From Sulfuricurvum sp. PD_MW2 (lineage in GTDB: Bacteria > Campylobacterota > Campylobacteria > Campylobacterales > Sulfurimonadaceae), in assembly GCF_002633015.1 (NCBI RefSeq), contig NZ_NSIU01000009.1, positions 1 through 64,000 on the forward strand: a DNA stretch of 64,000 nucleotides, given 5' to 3'. Below, one piece after another: positions 16,418 to 25,337 of this stretch (the first letter of the stretch is position 1; every line of letters begins with the position of its first letter). The notes beneath the pieces are model-generated. The model saw nothing but the letters and a program-made list of their open reading frames with translations, was not told the DNA's origin and ran no database searches. A program made the position numbers and the translations under genes.

Positions 16418-17219
16418 TTTCGACCGATTGGGAGACGAACTCCGGCAGTTTCCCATGAAGTTTGACTACATTTCCAAAAACGATAACAGCAGGACCGTTA
16501 AGTGTTTTGGCCGCTTTCGTCAATCCATCCAATGTCGTTACAACACTTTCTTGTTCAGGACGAGAAGCATTCGATACGATAGCTACCGGAAAATTTTTCG
16601 GTATTCCTGATTTTAATGCACAACGACGAATAATACTCGCCAAACCAAGCCCCATCAACACAACTGTCGTGTGATTCGGAATTTTAAGCAGCGGAAACCA
16701 ATCCGTATTAAATTTATTGTCTTTCAAATGGGCTGATACCACTGAAAAACTCGATGCATATCCTCTCGCGGTGGGAGGTATTCCTGCACATGCAGGTCCT
16801 GAGATCGATGAGGAAATACCCGCTACCACATCGACTTCATATCCGCGTTCGCCCAAATAAATGGCCTCTTCCGCAGCCCGTCCGAAAATATAAGGATCAC
16901 CGCTTTTGAGTCGTGCCACCGTAAATCCCTGAGACGCATAATCAACAATAAGCTCATTAATCCGATCCTGACTAATATTGTGACTTTTTTGAGGTTTACC
17001 TACATAAATTTTACGTGTTTCATGCGGTACCAAAGCCAAAATCTCATCGGTAATCAGATGATCATATAAAATGATTTGCGCTTCTTTGATAATCCGATAC
17101 GCTTTTAGTGTCAACTGTTCTACATCCCCCAGACCGCAGCCCACAAGATATACTTTTCCTTTTCTCGCCGAAAACGATTGATTCGATTCGGCTGAATTAT
17201 TTTGAATTATTCTTGTCAT
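16410..17219 (-). CDS. cobA: uroporphyrinogen-III C-methyltransferase
   Basis: SUMT adds two methyl groups from SAM to uroporphyrinogen III, making precorrin-2 for siroheme. Motifs: KVYLVGCGLGDVEQLT near residue 20, the RLKSGDPYIFGRAAEE loop, VVAGISSSISGPACAGIPPTARG and the late VVLMGLGL. The N-terminal 20 residues are an extra polar tail. AAGGAGG precedes the ATG, and the ATG overlaps the end of the aminotransferase gene by 4 nt. As the last gene of the cys operon it supplies the siroheme needed by the sulfite reductase gene two positions upstream. Confidence 0.95.
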   Translation of the reverse strand: MTRIIQNNSAESNQSFSARKGKVYLVGCGLGDVEQLTLKAYRIIKEAQIILYDHLITDEILALVPHETRKIYVGKPQKSHNISQDRINELIVDYASQGFTVARLKSGDPYIFGRAAEEAIYLGERGYEVDVVAGISSSISGPACAGIPPTARGYASSFSVVSAHLKDNKFNTDWFPLLKIPNHTTVVLMGLGLASIIRRCALKSGIPKNFPVAIVSNASRPEQESVVTTLDGLTKAAKTLNGPAVIVFGNVVKLHGKLPEFVSQSVEII

Positions 17220-18523
17220 TCTAGCCTCCTTATCGATTTTCTAATAGCTTCCAACAACGCTTCAATATCACTAATTTCTTGCGAATAATGGATACTAATT
17301 CGCAACCATCCTGGTCGCGTTTGGAAAGGGGTATCGTCTTCCAACCCCAACAAATCATGCCCATACGGCCCTGCACACGAACATCCAGCCCGTGTTTGGA
17401 ATCCATCTGATTCCGATAAAACTTCACACAATGCATACGGATCGATATCTTTGATATTGAATGAAACAATACCGATGTTGTCTGCCTTGCGACATCCGTA
17501 ACAGGTTGATCCCTCAATCTCTCTCAATCCGTCGATAAAATGAGTATACAAACTCTTTTTACGCGAAGCGATCCACTCAAATCCGAGTTCATTGCGTAGT
17601 TGATACGCCAATGCCGCGCGAATCAGCTGTAATATTCCCGGTGTTCCTGCATCTTCGCGATCTTCCACTTCATCAATGAAAAAATGACTGGTACGACTCA
17701 CATAACGGACCGTTCCGCCACCGGCAAACGTCGGTTTTGCATCTGTGTCAAACAAATTCTTTCGAATTGCCAATAATCCGCACGATCCCGGTCCACCCAA
17801 AAGTTTATGCGGCGAGTAAAACATTGCATCATACAACTCACACGGAATATTAAGATACGGCGATGACGCAGCCGCATCAAAACAGACAATCGCCCCATAA
17901 CGTCGTAATATTGCTGAAATCTCAGCGTACGGTGTAATCGTACCCGTTACGTTCGAAGCGATACAAAACGTTCCGATGATCTCCCGATCAATATTTTCCC
18001 GAAGAATCGATTCAAGTTGTTCAAGATCAACCAACCCTTTATCATTCAATCCGATCCGAACCGTTTCACAAAGTGCTTCGCGATAACTGATATCGTTTGA
18101 ATGATGTTCATACGGTCCGATTATCACCAACGGTAGTTCACTGCTGATCGGCAATGCCTGATACCGTGCCCGTGTTGCGGGTGGTATATAAAGCCCCAAT
18201 ATCTCTTGTAGCCGTTTAACCGCACCTGTAGCACCGCATCCGCACGGCATAAGGGCAAACTCTTCATCCAGCCCCAAAAGCGATTTTAAATGCTCTCTTG
18301 CATCACGATAGTACTGATCCGTTCGAGCAGCCATCGAGGCCTCTTTTGAATGGGTATTTGCATACGTTTCAAGTACTTCATGAATACGTGCTTCAATCGG
18401 CTCATACGCCAGTCCTGATGCGGTAAAATCGAAATACGTTTTTTTATGTACGCCAATCGTATTGCGTACTATCTGCTCAAGCTTATCACCCTCTTCAAGC
18501 AGTGGACGAAACAATGGATTCAT
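17216..18523 (-). CDS. class V aminotransferase, cysteine-desulfurase-like
   Basis: A fold-type-I PLP enzyme of the NifS/SufS superfamily. It has the PLP lysine motif SPHKLLGGPGSCG and a Cys-containing loop TRAGCSCAGPYG at the place of the desulfurase active Cys. Its length of about 435 residues is close to SufS. I start at ATG 18523 (MNPLFRPLL), which has GGAGA upstream, in place of the track's 18583. It lies between the sulfite reductase gene (29-nt overlap) and cobA (4-nt overlap), so it belongs to the assimilation operon. It could be a desulfurase or a related lyase; sulfur chemistry is likely, the exact reaction unknown. Confidence 0.85.
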   Translation of the reverse strand: MNPLFRPLLEEGDKLEQIVRNTIGVHKKTYFDFTASGLAYEPIEARIHEVLETYANTHSKEASMAARTDQYYRDAREHLKSLLGLDEEFALMPCGCGATGAVKRLQEILGLYIPPATRARYQALPISSELPLVIIGPYEHHSNDISYREALCETVRIGLNDKGLVDLEQLESILRENIDREIIGTFCIASNVTGTITPYAEISAILRRYGAIVCFDAAASSPYLNIPCELYDAMFYSPHKLLGGPGSCGLLAIRKNLFDTDAKPTFAGGGTVRYVSRTSHFFIDEVEDREDAGTPGILQLIRAALAYQLRNELGFEWIASRKKSLYTHFIDGLREIEGSTCYGCRKADNIGIVSFNIKDIDPYALCEVLSESDGFQTRAGCSCAGPYGHDLLGLEDDTPFQTRPGWLRISIHYSQEISDIEALLEAIRKSIRRLE

Positions 18524-20075
18524 GATCGTATTTCTCCAATAAAAAATGTCCAAAGTTTTGGCTATTGCTTGACTCAAACTCATGAATCAGCGATTCAATC
18601 AATGGTGCTACCTCATCGCTCGTCACTTTGACTCCGGTTTTCACAGCAAATCTGCTCGATTCACCTTCCAGATGACCTCCGACGATAAGATCAAAACCTT
18701 TGTGGCGTTCATCATCCCGCTTGACAATTGCTCCCACAAATCCCAAATCAACAATGTGAGGATGGGCACATGAGTTTGGACAGCCGTTGATACTGATGCT
18801 CACCGGTTCGTCAAAGTCACTAAAGCGCTCATTGAGATACTTTACTACATCTATCGCCAAATCTTTGGTTTCACTCACCGCAAACTTACAAAAATTGAGT
18901 CCCGTACACGCTAATGTACGTGCTTCAAATACCGACGGATACGGATGGAATCCGACCGCTTTTAGCGTATCGATCATCGCTTCGGTGGCATCGCTTTCGA
19001 CATTCAAAATCACAAAATTTTGAGTCGTTGTGAGCGTAATTCCTTCTGCTTTGTAAAAATCGAGAATTCGACCAAGTTTTAAGAGCTTATCTCCACTGAT
19101 CCGTCCGCTCGTAAGTGCACAACCAATGGTATTGTACCCTTTGCGTACAGTTGCACCGACGCCAAAATGACTGCGTCTTGGATACGGAGTAAACGGTGCC
19201 GAATCGTATCGTTCCAACACAACACCCGATTCTTTTTCTAACTCTTGAACAAATTTTTCAACACCCCAGTCTTCGACCAAATGTCCCAAACGGGCTTTTG
19301 TTCGGTTGTCACGGCGTCCGGAATCACGATAAATTCGGGCAACAGCCTCCGCAATTTTGATGATATCTTCACGTTTAGCGTATCCGATATGATCGGCAAT
19401 ACGGCGATTGCTCGCCTGTCCTCCACCGACACTGACACTGAAGCGAAGGGTATTATTGTTTTTTACCGCGGTAAAAGCCAAATCCTGAACTTCATGCTGG
19501 ATACAATGTTTATTACACCCGCTCACACCAATTTTAAACTTTCTAGGCAAGTTTGAAAAATCGTGATTTCCACGATACAGATCGGTTAATGCATGGACAA
19601 TGTCACGAACATCATCAATCTGATCATGATCGATCCCATTTACCGGACAGCTCACAATATTTCGCGGACAATCTCCCGATGCACCCAAAACACTCAAATC
19701 TACGGATGAGAGACGTTTTAAAATTTCCGGAAAATCCTCAATTTTCAACCAATGAAACTGGATATCCTGTCGGGTCGTCAAATCCCCGCTTCCGCGGGCA
19801 AACTCAACTGAAATTTCTCCCAGTACTTCCACTTGTTTGGCGTTTAAATATCCACCTTCGAGCTTGACTCGAATCATGTAATACTGTGTCTCATCCTCAG
19901 GATCTTGAAGATTACGGTTTTGGGTATAGATTCCATACCATTTAAACCGATCAACATCTTCAGGATCAATCTCTTCCCCTGTTTGTGCGTATCGATAAAT
20001 GTCGGCGATGACTTCTAAACCGTCTTTTTCGCGTTTGATACGCTCTATTCGTTCTGCTTTTGTTTCATTCGCCAT
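18495..20075 (-). CDS. sulfite reductase, siroheme and 4Fe-4S, ferredoxin-type
   Basis: Assimilatory nitrite/sulfite reductase family, here most likely reducing sulfite to sulfide with six electrons. The first siroheme-contact region is DLTTRQDIQFHW. The coupled siroheme/4Fe-4S cysteines are ACTGLNFC (C-x5-C) and NGCPNSC (C-x3-C) in the C-terminal half. At 526 residues it is the single-subunit type; no cysJ flavoprotein is nearby, so ferredoxin or similar would donate electrons. Context with cysH/D/N and cobA favours sulfite over nitrite. ATG 20075 (MANETK) is preferred over 20081. Confidence 0.92.
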   Translation of the reverse strand: MANETKAERIERIKREKDGLEVIADIYRYAQTGEEIDPEDVDRFKWYGIYTQNRNLQDPEDETQYYMIRVKLEGGYLNAKQVEVLGEISVEFARGSGDLTTRQDIQFHWLKIEDFPEILKRLSSVDLSVLGASGDCPRNIVSCPVNGIDHDQIDDVRDIVHALTDLYRGNHDFSNLPRKFKIGVSGCNKHCIQHEVQDLAFTAVKNNNTLRFSVSVGGGQASNRRIADHIGYAKREDIIKIAEAVARIYRDSGRRDNRTKARLGHLVEDWGVEKFVQELEKESGVVLERYDSAPFTPYPRRSHFGVGATVRKGYNTIGCALTSGRISGDKLLKLGRILDFYKAEGITLTTTQNFVILNVESDATEAMIDTLKAVGFHPYPSVFEARTLACTGLNFCKFAVSETKDLAIDVVKYLNERFSDFDEPVSISINGCPNSCAHPHIVDLGFVGAIVKRDDERHKGFDLIVGGHLEGESSRFAVKTGVKVTSDEVAPLIESLIHEFESSNSQNFGHFLLEKYDHESIVSSTA

Positions 20076-20087
20076 ATTCATCGCTCC

Positions 20088-21497
20088 TTAAACGATTATT
20101 GCTGCATTCCAATGTGGGAAATGCTTGCGTATAAGAGCATTGAGCTCTATCTCAAATTCTGATGCACTGCTTTGTTGCGTCGTACCCTCTTTTTCGGTAC
20201 TTTGCGTGATCATTCCGGCCGCAACGGTGTTATTGGTGATTTTATCAATCAAGATAAACCCTCCCATTTGACGATTTTCATCGTATAAATCAAATGCTAT
20301 CGGCTCACCTAAAACTAAACGAACCGATCCGATGTCGTTAAGTCCCAATTCTACCGCATCATGTCTTTCTTGCGTATTGACATCTACACGGTAATCAATT
20401 CCTTCGACATAAACCGTCGTACTTGTTGATCCCCGTTTGATCAAATAACTTTTGCCCGGCAAAAATTTTTCATCATCCATCCATACCAAATTCGCTCTAA
20501 TCGCATTGCTTTGCAAAATAGACTCATCCGCTTTGATCAAAACATTACCGCGACTGATATCGATCTCTTCGTTCAATGTCAACGTAATCGCATCGTTTGT
20601 AGATGCGGATTCGAGATTTCCATCATACGTTACGATCTCTTTAACCGTCGCTTGTTTGAGTGACGGATAAGCTGTAATACGATCTCCTACTCGAATCGTC
20701 CCAGAAGCAATCGTTCCGGCAAATCCTCTAAAATCAAGATTTGGGCGATTGACGTATTGAACCACCAATCTAAACGGACCGTCCACCGCAGCCGAGGCTA
20801 ATGGAACCTCTTCGAGAATGTCCAGCAACGTTTGTCCCTCATACCATGGAGTTTTGGCGCTTTTTGTAACGACATTATCTCCATCCAATGCCGAAAGAGG
20901 AACAGAGTAAATCTCTTTAATCCCTAACTCTTCTGCAAAAGCTCGATATTCTGTATCAATTTTTTGAAAAACATTTTGATCGAAATCAACTAAATCCATT
21001 TTATTGATGGCTACGACAACATTACGGATCCCCAAAAGGCGTACGATATAGGAGTGCCGACGCGTTTGCGTCACAATTCCGTATCGCGCATCGATCAGAA
21101 TAATCGCCAAATCGGCAGTCGAAGCACCGGTTGCCATGTTACGTGTATACTGTTCATGACCCGGAGTATCTGCGATAATAAACTTCCGTTTATCCGTCGA
21201 AAAATAGCGATACGCTACATCAATAGTAATCCCCTGCTCACGTTCGCTTTGCAATCCGTCAACCAGAAGTGCCAAATCGATTTTGTCTCCCGTCGTACCC
21301 GATTTTTTACTGTCGTTTTTGATCGATTCGAGTTGATCTTCAAAAATCATCTTTGAATCGTGTAATAATCGTCCGATCAAGGTACTTTTACCATCATCCA
21401 CGCTACCGCAGGTTATGAAGCGGAGCAACTCTTTGTGTTCTTGTTCTTTAAGATAGCCCTCGATATCGGTGGCTATCAATTCGCCTTGATGTGCCAT
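20088..21497 (-). CDS. cysN: sulfate adenylyltransferase subunit 1 (GTPase)
   Basis: The GTPase subunit of ATP sulfurylase, which drives APS formation by CysD. EF-Tu-like motifs are present: P-loop GSVDDGKSTLIGRLL, ITIDVAYRYF switch, DTPGHEQYTRNM and NKMDLVD, followed by two beta-barrel domains. At 469 residues it lacks a fused CysC (APS kinase) domain, consistent with direct APS reduction by CysH. Start ATG overlaps the cysD stop by one base; the sulfite reductase follows after 12 nt. Confidence 0.96.
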   Translation of the reverse strand: MAHQGELIATDIEGYLKEQEHKELLRFITCGSVDDGKSTLIGRLLHDSKMIFEDQLESIKNDSKKSGTTGDKIDLALLVDGLQSEREQGITIDVAYRYFSTDKRKFIIADTPGHEQYTRNMATGASTADLAIILIDARYGIVTQTRRHSYIVRLLGIRNVVVAINKMDLVDFDQNVFQKIDTEYRAFAEELGIKEIYSVPLSALDGDNVVTKSAKTPWYEGQTLLDILEEVPLASAAVDGPFRLVVQYVNRPNLDFRGFAGTIASGTIRVGDRITAYPSLKQATVKEIVTYDGNLESASTNDAITLTLNEEIDISRGNVLIKADESILQSNAIRANLVWMDDEKFLPGKSYLIKRGSTSTTVYVEGIDYRVDVNTQERHDAVELGLNDIGSVRLVLGEPIAFDLYDENRQMGGFILIDKITNNTVAAGMITQSTEKEGTTQQSSASEFEIELNALIRKHFPHWNAAIIV

Positions 21498-22408
21498 TAA
21501 AAATATCCTTCAATTTTCTTCTTTTCCATTGAGCCGGCACTGTCTGCATCGATCAGACGTCCTTGACGCTCACTTGTTTTCGTTAACAACATCTCTTGGA
21601 TGATTTCCGGCAAAGTCGCTGCATCACTCACAACGGCTCCGGTCAACGGATAACATCCCAGAGTACGGAAACGGACGTTTTCTAAAGTCGGAGTTTCTCC
21701 CTCTTTGAGCGGGAGACGTTCATCGTCGACCATGATTTTTACCCCGTCACGCTCGACAATCGGACGTAATGCGGAGAAGTACAACGGAACAATCGGAATC
21801 TCCTCAAGATAGATGTATTGCCAAATATCAAGCTCTGTCCAGTTTGAAAGAGGAAAAACACGAATGCTCTCCCCTTTATGAATCCGTCCGTTATACACAT
21901 TCCACAATTCCGGACGCTGATTTTTCGGATTCCATCGGTGATTTTTATCACGGAATGAATAGATCCGCTCTTTCGCACGACTTTTCTCTTCATCACGTCG
22001 AGCACCGCCGAACACCGCATCGAATTCATAATAATTCAATGCTTGTTTCAACCCTTCCGTTTTCATCACATCGGTATGAACCGCACTCCCATGGATAAAC
22101 GGGTTAATCCCTTGAGCAACCCCATCCGGATTAACATGGGTCAACAATGTAAGACCCAACTCTTTGACACGACGATCTCGAAATTCGATCATCTCTTTAA
22201 ACTTCCATGTCGTATCAACATGCAATAGCGGGAACGGCAACTTTGCCGGATAAAACGCTTTGATCGCCAAATGGAGCATCACGGATGAATCTTTACCTAT
22301 CGAGTAAAGCATTGCAGGGTTCTCAAACTCTGCAACGACTTCACGCATGATGTGAATCGCTTCGGCTTCCAATGCCTTTAAATGTGTTTTTCTCTCATCA
22401 GGTATCAT
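21497..22408 (-). CDS. cysD: sulfate adenylyltransferase subunit 2
   Basis: CysD makes adenylylsulfate (APS) from sulfate and ATP with CysN. The PP-loop motif is [14 protein letters not shown] at about 36-49, and the [21 protein letters not shown] and [12 protein letters not shown] segments are typical. Length is 303 residues as usual. AAAAGGAG lies seven bases upstream of the ATG. It follows a 30-codon ORF and precedes cysN, with which it is coupled. Confidence 0.97.
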   Translation of the reverse strand: MIPDERKTHLKALEAEAIHIMREVVAEFENPAMLYSIGKDSSVMLHLAIKAFYPAKLPFPLLHVDTTWKFKEMIEFRDRRVKELGLTLLTHVNPDGVAQGINPFIHGSAVHTDVMKTEGLKQALNYYEFDAVFGGARRDEEKSRAKERIYSFRDKNHRWNPKNQRPELWNVYNGRIHKGESIRVFPLSNWTELDIWQYIYLEEIPIVPLYFSALRPIVERDGVKIMVDDERLPLKEGETPTLENVRFRTLGCYPLTGAVVSDAATLPEIIQEMLLTKTSERQGRLIDADSAGSMEKKKIEGYF

Positions 22409-22433
22409 CGTTTCTCCTTTTCTACCTTAGTGA

Positions 22434-22526
22434 TCAAATAAAAATAGCCCAATCGGCCAACTCTTTGCGTCCCGAATACTCGTCATCATCGAGTATCCCA
22501 TCCAAAAATTCCAATAAGAATTTCAT
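22434..22526 (-). CDS. 30-residue ORF between cysH and cysD
   Basis: Not in the ORF track. An ATG three bases after the cysH stop opens a 30-codon frame (MKFLLEFLDGILDDDEYSG... ending ADWAIFI) with AAGGGAAG upstream, ending 25 bases before cysD. The predicted peptide is acidic and amphipathic, with a hydrophobic start and end. It fills almost the whole 120-nt gap inside an otherwise tight operon, which supports it being real. The function is unknown. Confidence 0.55.
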   Translation of the reverse strand: MKFLLEFLDGILDDDEYSGRKELADWAIFI

Positions 22527-22528
22527 TG

Positions 22529-23236
22529 TTACTTCCCTTTTAGGTGGAGTCCACACTCCTTATGCTCAGGGTTTTCCCACCACCATCGTCCGGCGCGGAT
22601 ATCTTCACCCTCGCGTATTGCACGGGTACATGGGGCACATCCGATACTCGGATAGCCTTGATTATGTAACGCGTTATAAGGGACTTTATTCGTTTTGATA
22701 TAATCCCAAACTCTCTCTTCATCCCATTCAATCAATGGATTCAATTTGATAAGATGATTTGTTTCATCCCACTCAATGAGTTGCATTGTCTCTCGTGTCG
22801 GAGACTGAGCTCGTCGTAATCCCGTAATCCATACATCCAATCCGCTCAATGCTCGGCGAAGCGGTTCCATTTTTCTTACCTGACAACACGCTTTTCGATT
22901 TTCAACACTCTCTCTAAAGCCGTTTATCCCTTGTGTTTGATACAGTGCTTCTACCGCTGCTCTATCGGGACAATACACTTGAACTTTTATCCCATATTTT
23001 CGATTGGTCTCTTCCATCACCGAATAGGTTTCTTCAGGAAGTCTTCCCGTATCAAGTGTAAAAATCTTTACCGTAGGATCGATTCTGAGCAAAATATCGG
23101 TTAAAACCTGATCTTCAACCCCAAAACTCGATGCCAATGCAATACGTCCTTTATGAGCTTCTAAATACGTCCCCAACAAAAATCCAATCGATTCATCTTT
23201 GAATCGTTGATTGAGTCCTTCTATACCTGTGCTCAT
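22529..23236 (-). CDS. cysH: adenylylsulfate (APS) reductase, CysH family
   Basis: Reduces activated sulfate to sulfite with thioredoxin. PP-loop-like ASSFGVEDQVLTDILL, then FTLDTGRLPEET. The paired cysteines NRKACCQVRK and GCAPCTRA bind a 4Fe-4S cluster, which marks the APS-using form; this agrees with the absence of cysC. The C-terminal KECGLH carries the catalytic Cys. I use ATG 23236 (MSTGIEG), with GGAG upstream, because the track's longer start runs into the DUF2061 gene. Length 235. Confidence 0.94.
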   Translation of the reverse strand: MSTGIEGLNQRFKDESIGFLLGTYLEAHKGRIALASSFGVEDQVLTDILLRIDPTVKIFTLDTGRLPEETYSVMEETNRKYGIKVQVYCPDRAAVEALYQTQGINGFRESVENRKACCQVRKMEPLRRALSGLDVWITGLRRAQSPTRETMQLIEWDETNHLIKLNPLIEWDEERVWDYIKTNKVPYNALHNQGYPSIGCAPCTRAIREGEDIRAGRWWWENPEHKECGLHLKGK

Positions 23237-23244
23237 CTCGTCTC

Positions 23245-23475
23245 CTATATTTGATAGTCGTTTTCTACTACTTTTACACGACCAAAATTTGTTTTGTCCC
23301 AAGCTCTCTCATGCAAGTAATATAAAAACATTTTTGTTATCACTTCGATCGATCCGATTGAAACGGCCATCACCAAATCACCTGTAATGAAGTAAGAAAC
23401 GATCATCGTATCGATCGTTCCTACGGTTCTCCATGAAATCGCTTTGATGACACTTCTATAATGTTTGTCCGCCAT
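23245..23475 (-). CDS. DUF2061 membrane protein
   Basis: A 76-residue protein with two membrane helices and the DUF2061 signature (SVIKAISWRTVGTIDTMIVSYFITGD, then EVITKMFLYYLHERAWD). Members often sit beside cysteine or sulfate genes, as here between cysK and cysH; the role is unknown, perhaps in sulfate or sulfite handling at the membrane. GAAGGAT precedes the ATG. It is separated by nine bases from the cysH start I prefer. Confidence 0.9.
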   Translation of the reverse strand: MADKHYRSVIKAISWRTVGTIDTMIVSYFITGDLVMAVSIGSIEVITKMFLYYLHERAWDKTNFGRVKVVENDYQI

Positions 23476-23498
23476 AATGATCCTTCTTTAATACTCGT

Positions 23499-24434
23499 TT
23501 ATCCGTTCTCAGAAGGAAATTCATAAAGCTCTGTACTCAGATATCTCTCACCGGTATCGCACAGAATTGTTACTATTGTTTTCCCTTTATTTTCAGGACG
23601 GTCTGCTATTTTCTTTGCGGCTGCTACATTTGCACCTGCCGAAATTCCAACCAAAAGCCCTTCTTTTTTCGCAATCGTTCTTGATGTTGCGATCGCTTCA
23701 TCATTGGTGATACGAAGAATTTCATCGTAAATACCGCGGTTGAGAACTTGAGGAACAAATCCCGCACCAATCCCTTGAATTTTATGCGGTCCAGCCGGTT
23801 CACCGGAGAGAACCGCCGAGGCATCGGGTTCAACTGCGATAATCTGTATATTTGGGTTATACTTTCTCAGTACCTCACCCACACCGGTAATCGTTCCGCC
23901 TGTTCCGATCGCCGCGACCAAAATATCGATTTTTCCATCGGTATCTCTCCAAATCTCTTCCGCCGTACTCTGACGATGGATATCCGGATTATCTCCATTA
24001 TTAAACTGTTGCAAAACAACCGCACCCGGTATAGATGCACCGAGTTCATTCGCTTTTAGCACAGCTCCACCCATCCCCTTTTCAGGTTCGGTCAAAACGA
24101 TCTCTGCACCTAATGCTGCTAAAAGACGTCTTCTTTCCAAGCTCATGGAGCTCGGCATTGTTAGAATCAATTTCAATCCAAGACTTGCGGCTACGCTTGC
24201 CAAGGCAATCCCAGTATTACCGCTGGTCGGTTCGATGATAACGCTTTGTTCCGTAATCTCACCGCGTTGAATGGCCTGAAGAATCATGTTGCATCCAATT
24301 CGATCTTTAACCGAACCTGATGGATTCATAAATTCACACTTTCCTATGACCTTTGTTGATCCGTCTGAAAAATGATTTAACGTAATGAGCGGCGTATTTC
24401 CGATCAACTCTGTAACATTGGCTGCAACTTTCAT
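23499..24434 (-). CDS. cysK: cysteine synthase A
   Basis: O-acetylserine sulfhydrylase joins sulfide and O-acetylserine to make cysteine. PLP Lys43 lies in NPSGSVKDR, and the PTSGNTGIALA substrate loop and GIGAGFVP follow. Length 311 is normal. It is the first gene of the minus-strand assimilation operon. A strong promoter lies upstream, and AAAGGAG stands before the ATG. Confidence 0.97.
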   Translation of the reverse strand: MKVAANVTELIGNTPLITLNHFSDGSTKVIGKCEFMNPSGSVKDRIGCNMILQAIQRGEITEQSVIIEPTSGNTGIALASVAASLGLKLILTMPSSMSLERRRLLAALGAEIVLTEPEKGMGGAVLKANELGASIPGAVVLQQFNNGDNPDIHRQSTAEEIWRDTDGKIDILVAAIGTGGTITGVGEVLRKYNPNIQIIAVEPDASAVLSGEPAGPHKIQGIGAGFVPQVLNRGIYDEILRITNDEAIATSRTIAKKEGLLVGISAGANVAAAKKIADRPENKGKTIVTILCDTGERYLSTELYEFPSENG

Positions 24435-24500
24435 TGTTCACTCCTTTCACTGATGAGATTTCATATTTAATGAACACTCATTCATATTTTGAATAGAGAA

Positions 24501-24529
24501 ATTATAGAGGATTTTTTTTACAATGTCAA
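24501..24529 (-). promoter_or_regulatory. consensus sigma70 promoter of the cys operon
   Basis: On the minus strand TTGACA (24524-24529) and TATAAT (24501-24506) are both perfect and 17 bp apart, leading into cysK. Such a complete -35 is unusual next to other promoters in this window, which show only -10 boxes. Two direct ATAGAG copies (plus strand 24493-24498 and 24504-24509) overlap the -10 and match the half-site in front of the Rrf2 gene. Confidence 0.8.
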
Positions 24530-24573
24530 GTATTTCTATAGGATTAGTATATTTTGTTGATATTATTTTGATT

Positions 24574-24597
24574 AAACCCCTAAAAATAGGGGTTTTT
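24574..24597. terminator. hairpin between met8 and the cys operon
   Basis: AAACCCCTA and TAGGGGTTT surround an AAAA loop. It lies 63 nt beyond the met8 stop and upstream of the cysK promoter. The T-run follows on the plus strand side (TTTTT) and is weaker on the minus strand, but a role in ending the met8 transcript is the simplest explanation. Confidence 0.6.
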
Positions 24598-24659
24598 AAT
24601 TCTTAGTAAAACAATATGTTTTTAGGAAATTTTAGCATACACAACTATTTTAGTTGGGT

Positions 24660-25217
24660 TTATAGGTCGAAAAAAGCTTTACACTTTGCAATTATTTTCT
24701 CTTGACGCGTTCTCCCGACAGGCTCACTCTGACGGATATGATCGACTTTATTGATTAACTCACCGATCCCCTGCGGAATCATTTTAGTGAGATACTGCCT
24801 CAATGCAGAACTCACCGCAGGAGCACGCCCTGCGGTATTGATTCCTATACACAGATCCTCACTAACAATCAATGCAGGAAAAATAAATGAACACCATGCA
24901 GGCGAATCGACACAATTGACATGAATATGATGCGTCATACAAAAATGGAATATTTTTTCTTGTTCCGATAAATCATCCAAAGCACCGATTACTATAAATC
25001 TTCCGCTTAAATCATCCATAGTATAAGGACGCTTCTCTAATACAAAGGAGTAGTTCTCTGCAAGTATTTCGATTTCAGGATGAATAGAGGGTGCAATAAC
25101 CTTCAACCCTGGTGAAAACTTCACGAGTTGTTCTATCTTTCGCAAAGCGACCTCTCCGCCTCCCACAACCAAACAATCTTTCCCTTCGAGATTCAAAAAC
25201 ATCGGAAAATAAGCCAT
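24660..25217 (-). CDS. precorrin-2 dehydrogenase / sirohydrochlorin ferrochelatase
   Basis: Met8/CysG-N-type enzyme that oxidises precorrin-2 with NAD and inserts iron to give siroheme. The N-terminal Rossmann motif CLVVGGGEVALRKIEQL at about 15-31, the VNCVDSPAWCSFIFPA segment and the GINTAGRAPAVSSALRQYL stretch are typical. Length 185 fits the domain without the CysG methyltransferase half, which is the separate cobA here. It has its own promoter. Confidence 0.93.
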   Translation of the reverse strand: MAYFPMFLNLEGKDCLVVGGGEVALRKIEQLVKFSPGLKVIAPSIHPEIEILAENYSFVLEKRPYTMDDLSGRFIVIGALDDLSEQEKIFHFCMTHHIHVNCVDSPAWCSFIFPALIVSEDLCIGINTAGRAPAVSSALRQYLTKMIPQGIGELINKVDHIRQSEPVGRTRQEKIIAKCKAFFDL

Positions 25218-25250
25218 ATCAACTGCCCCTGTACATATCTATCGTGCTGA

Positions 25251-25279
25251 AGTATACTAAACTTTTGACACTATGTCAG
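25251..25279 (-). promoter_or_regulatory. met8-type gene promoter with palindrome
   Basis: On the minus strand CTGACA (25274-25279) and TATACT (25251-25256) are 17 bp apart. TGACA-CTA-TGTCA (25266-25278) forms a 13-bp palindrome over the -35 and spacer, a possible operator. The leader is about 25-30 nt. Confidence 0.6.
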
Positions 25280-25337
25280 ATTTTTGACGACAAAACACTC
25301 TTTATGCTACGATACTGAAAAAATAACGCAGGAAACT

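Noticed and set aside
22372-22698. 108-residue plus-strand ORF over cysH and cysD ends
   Set aside because: Antisense shadow of the cysH and 30-codon ORF region.
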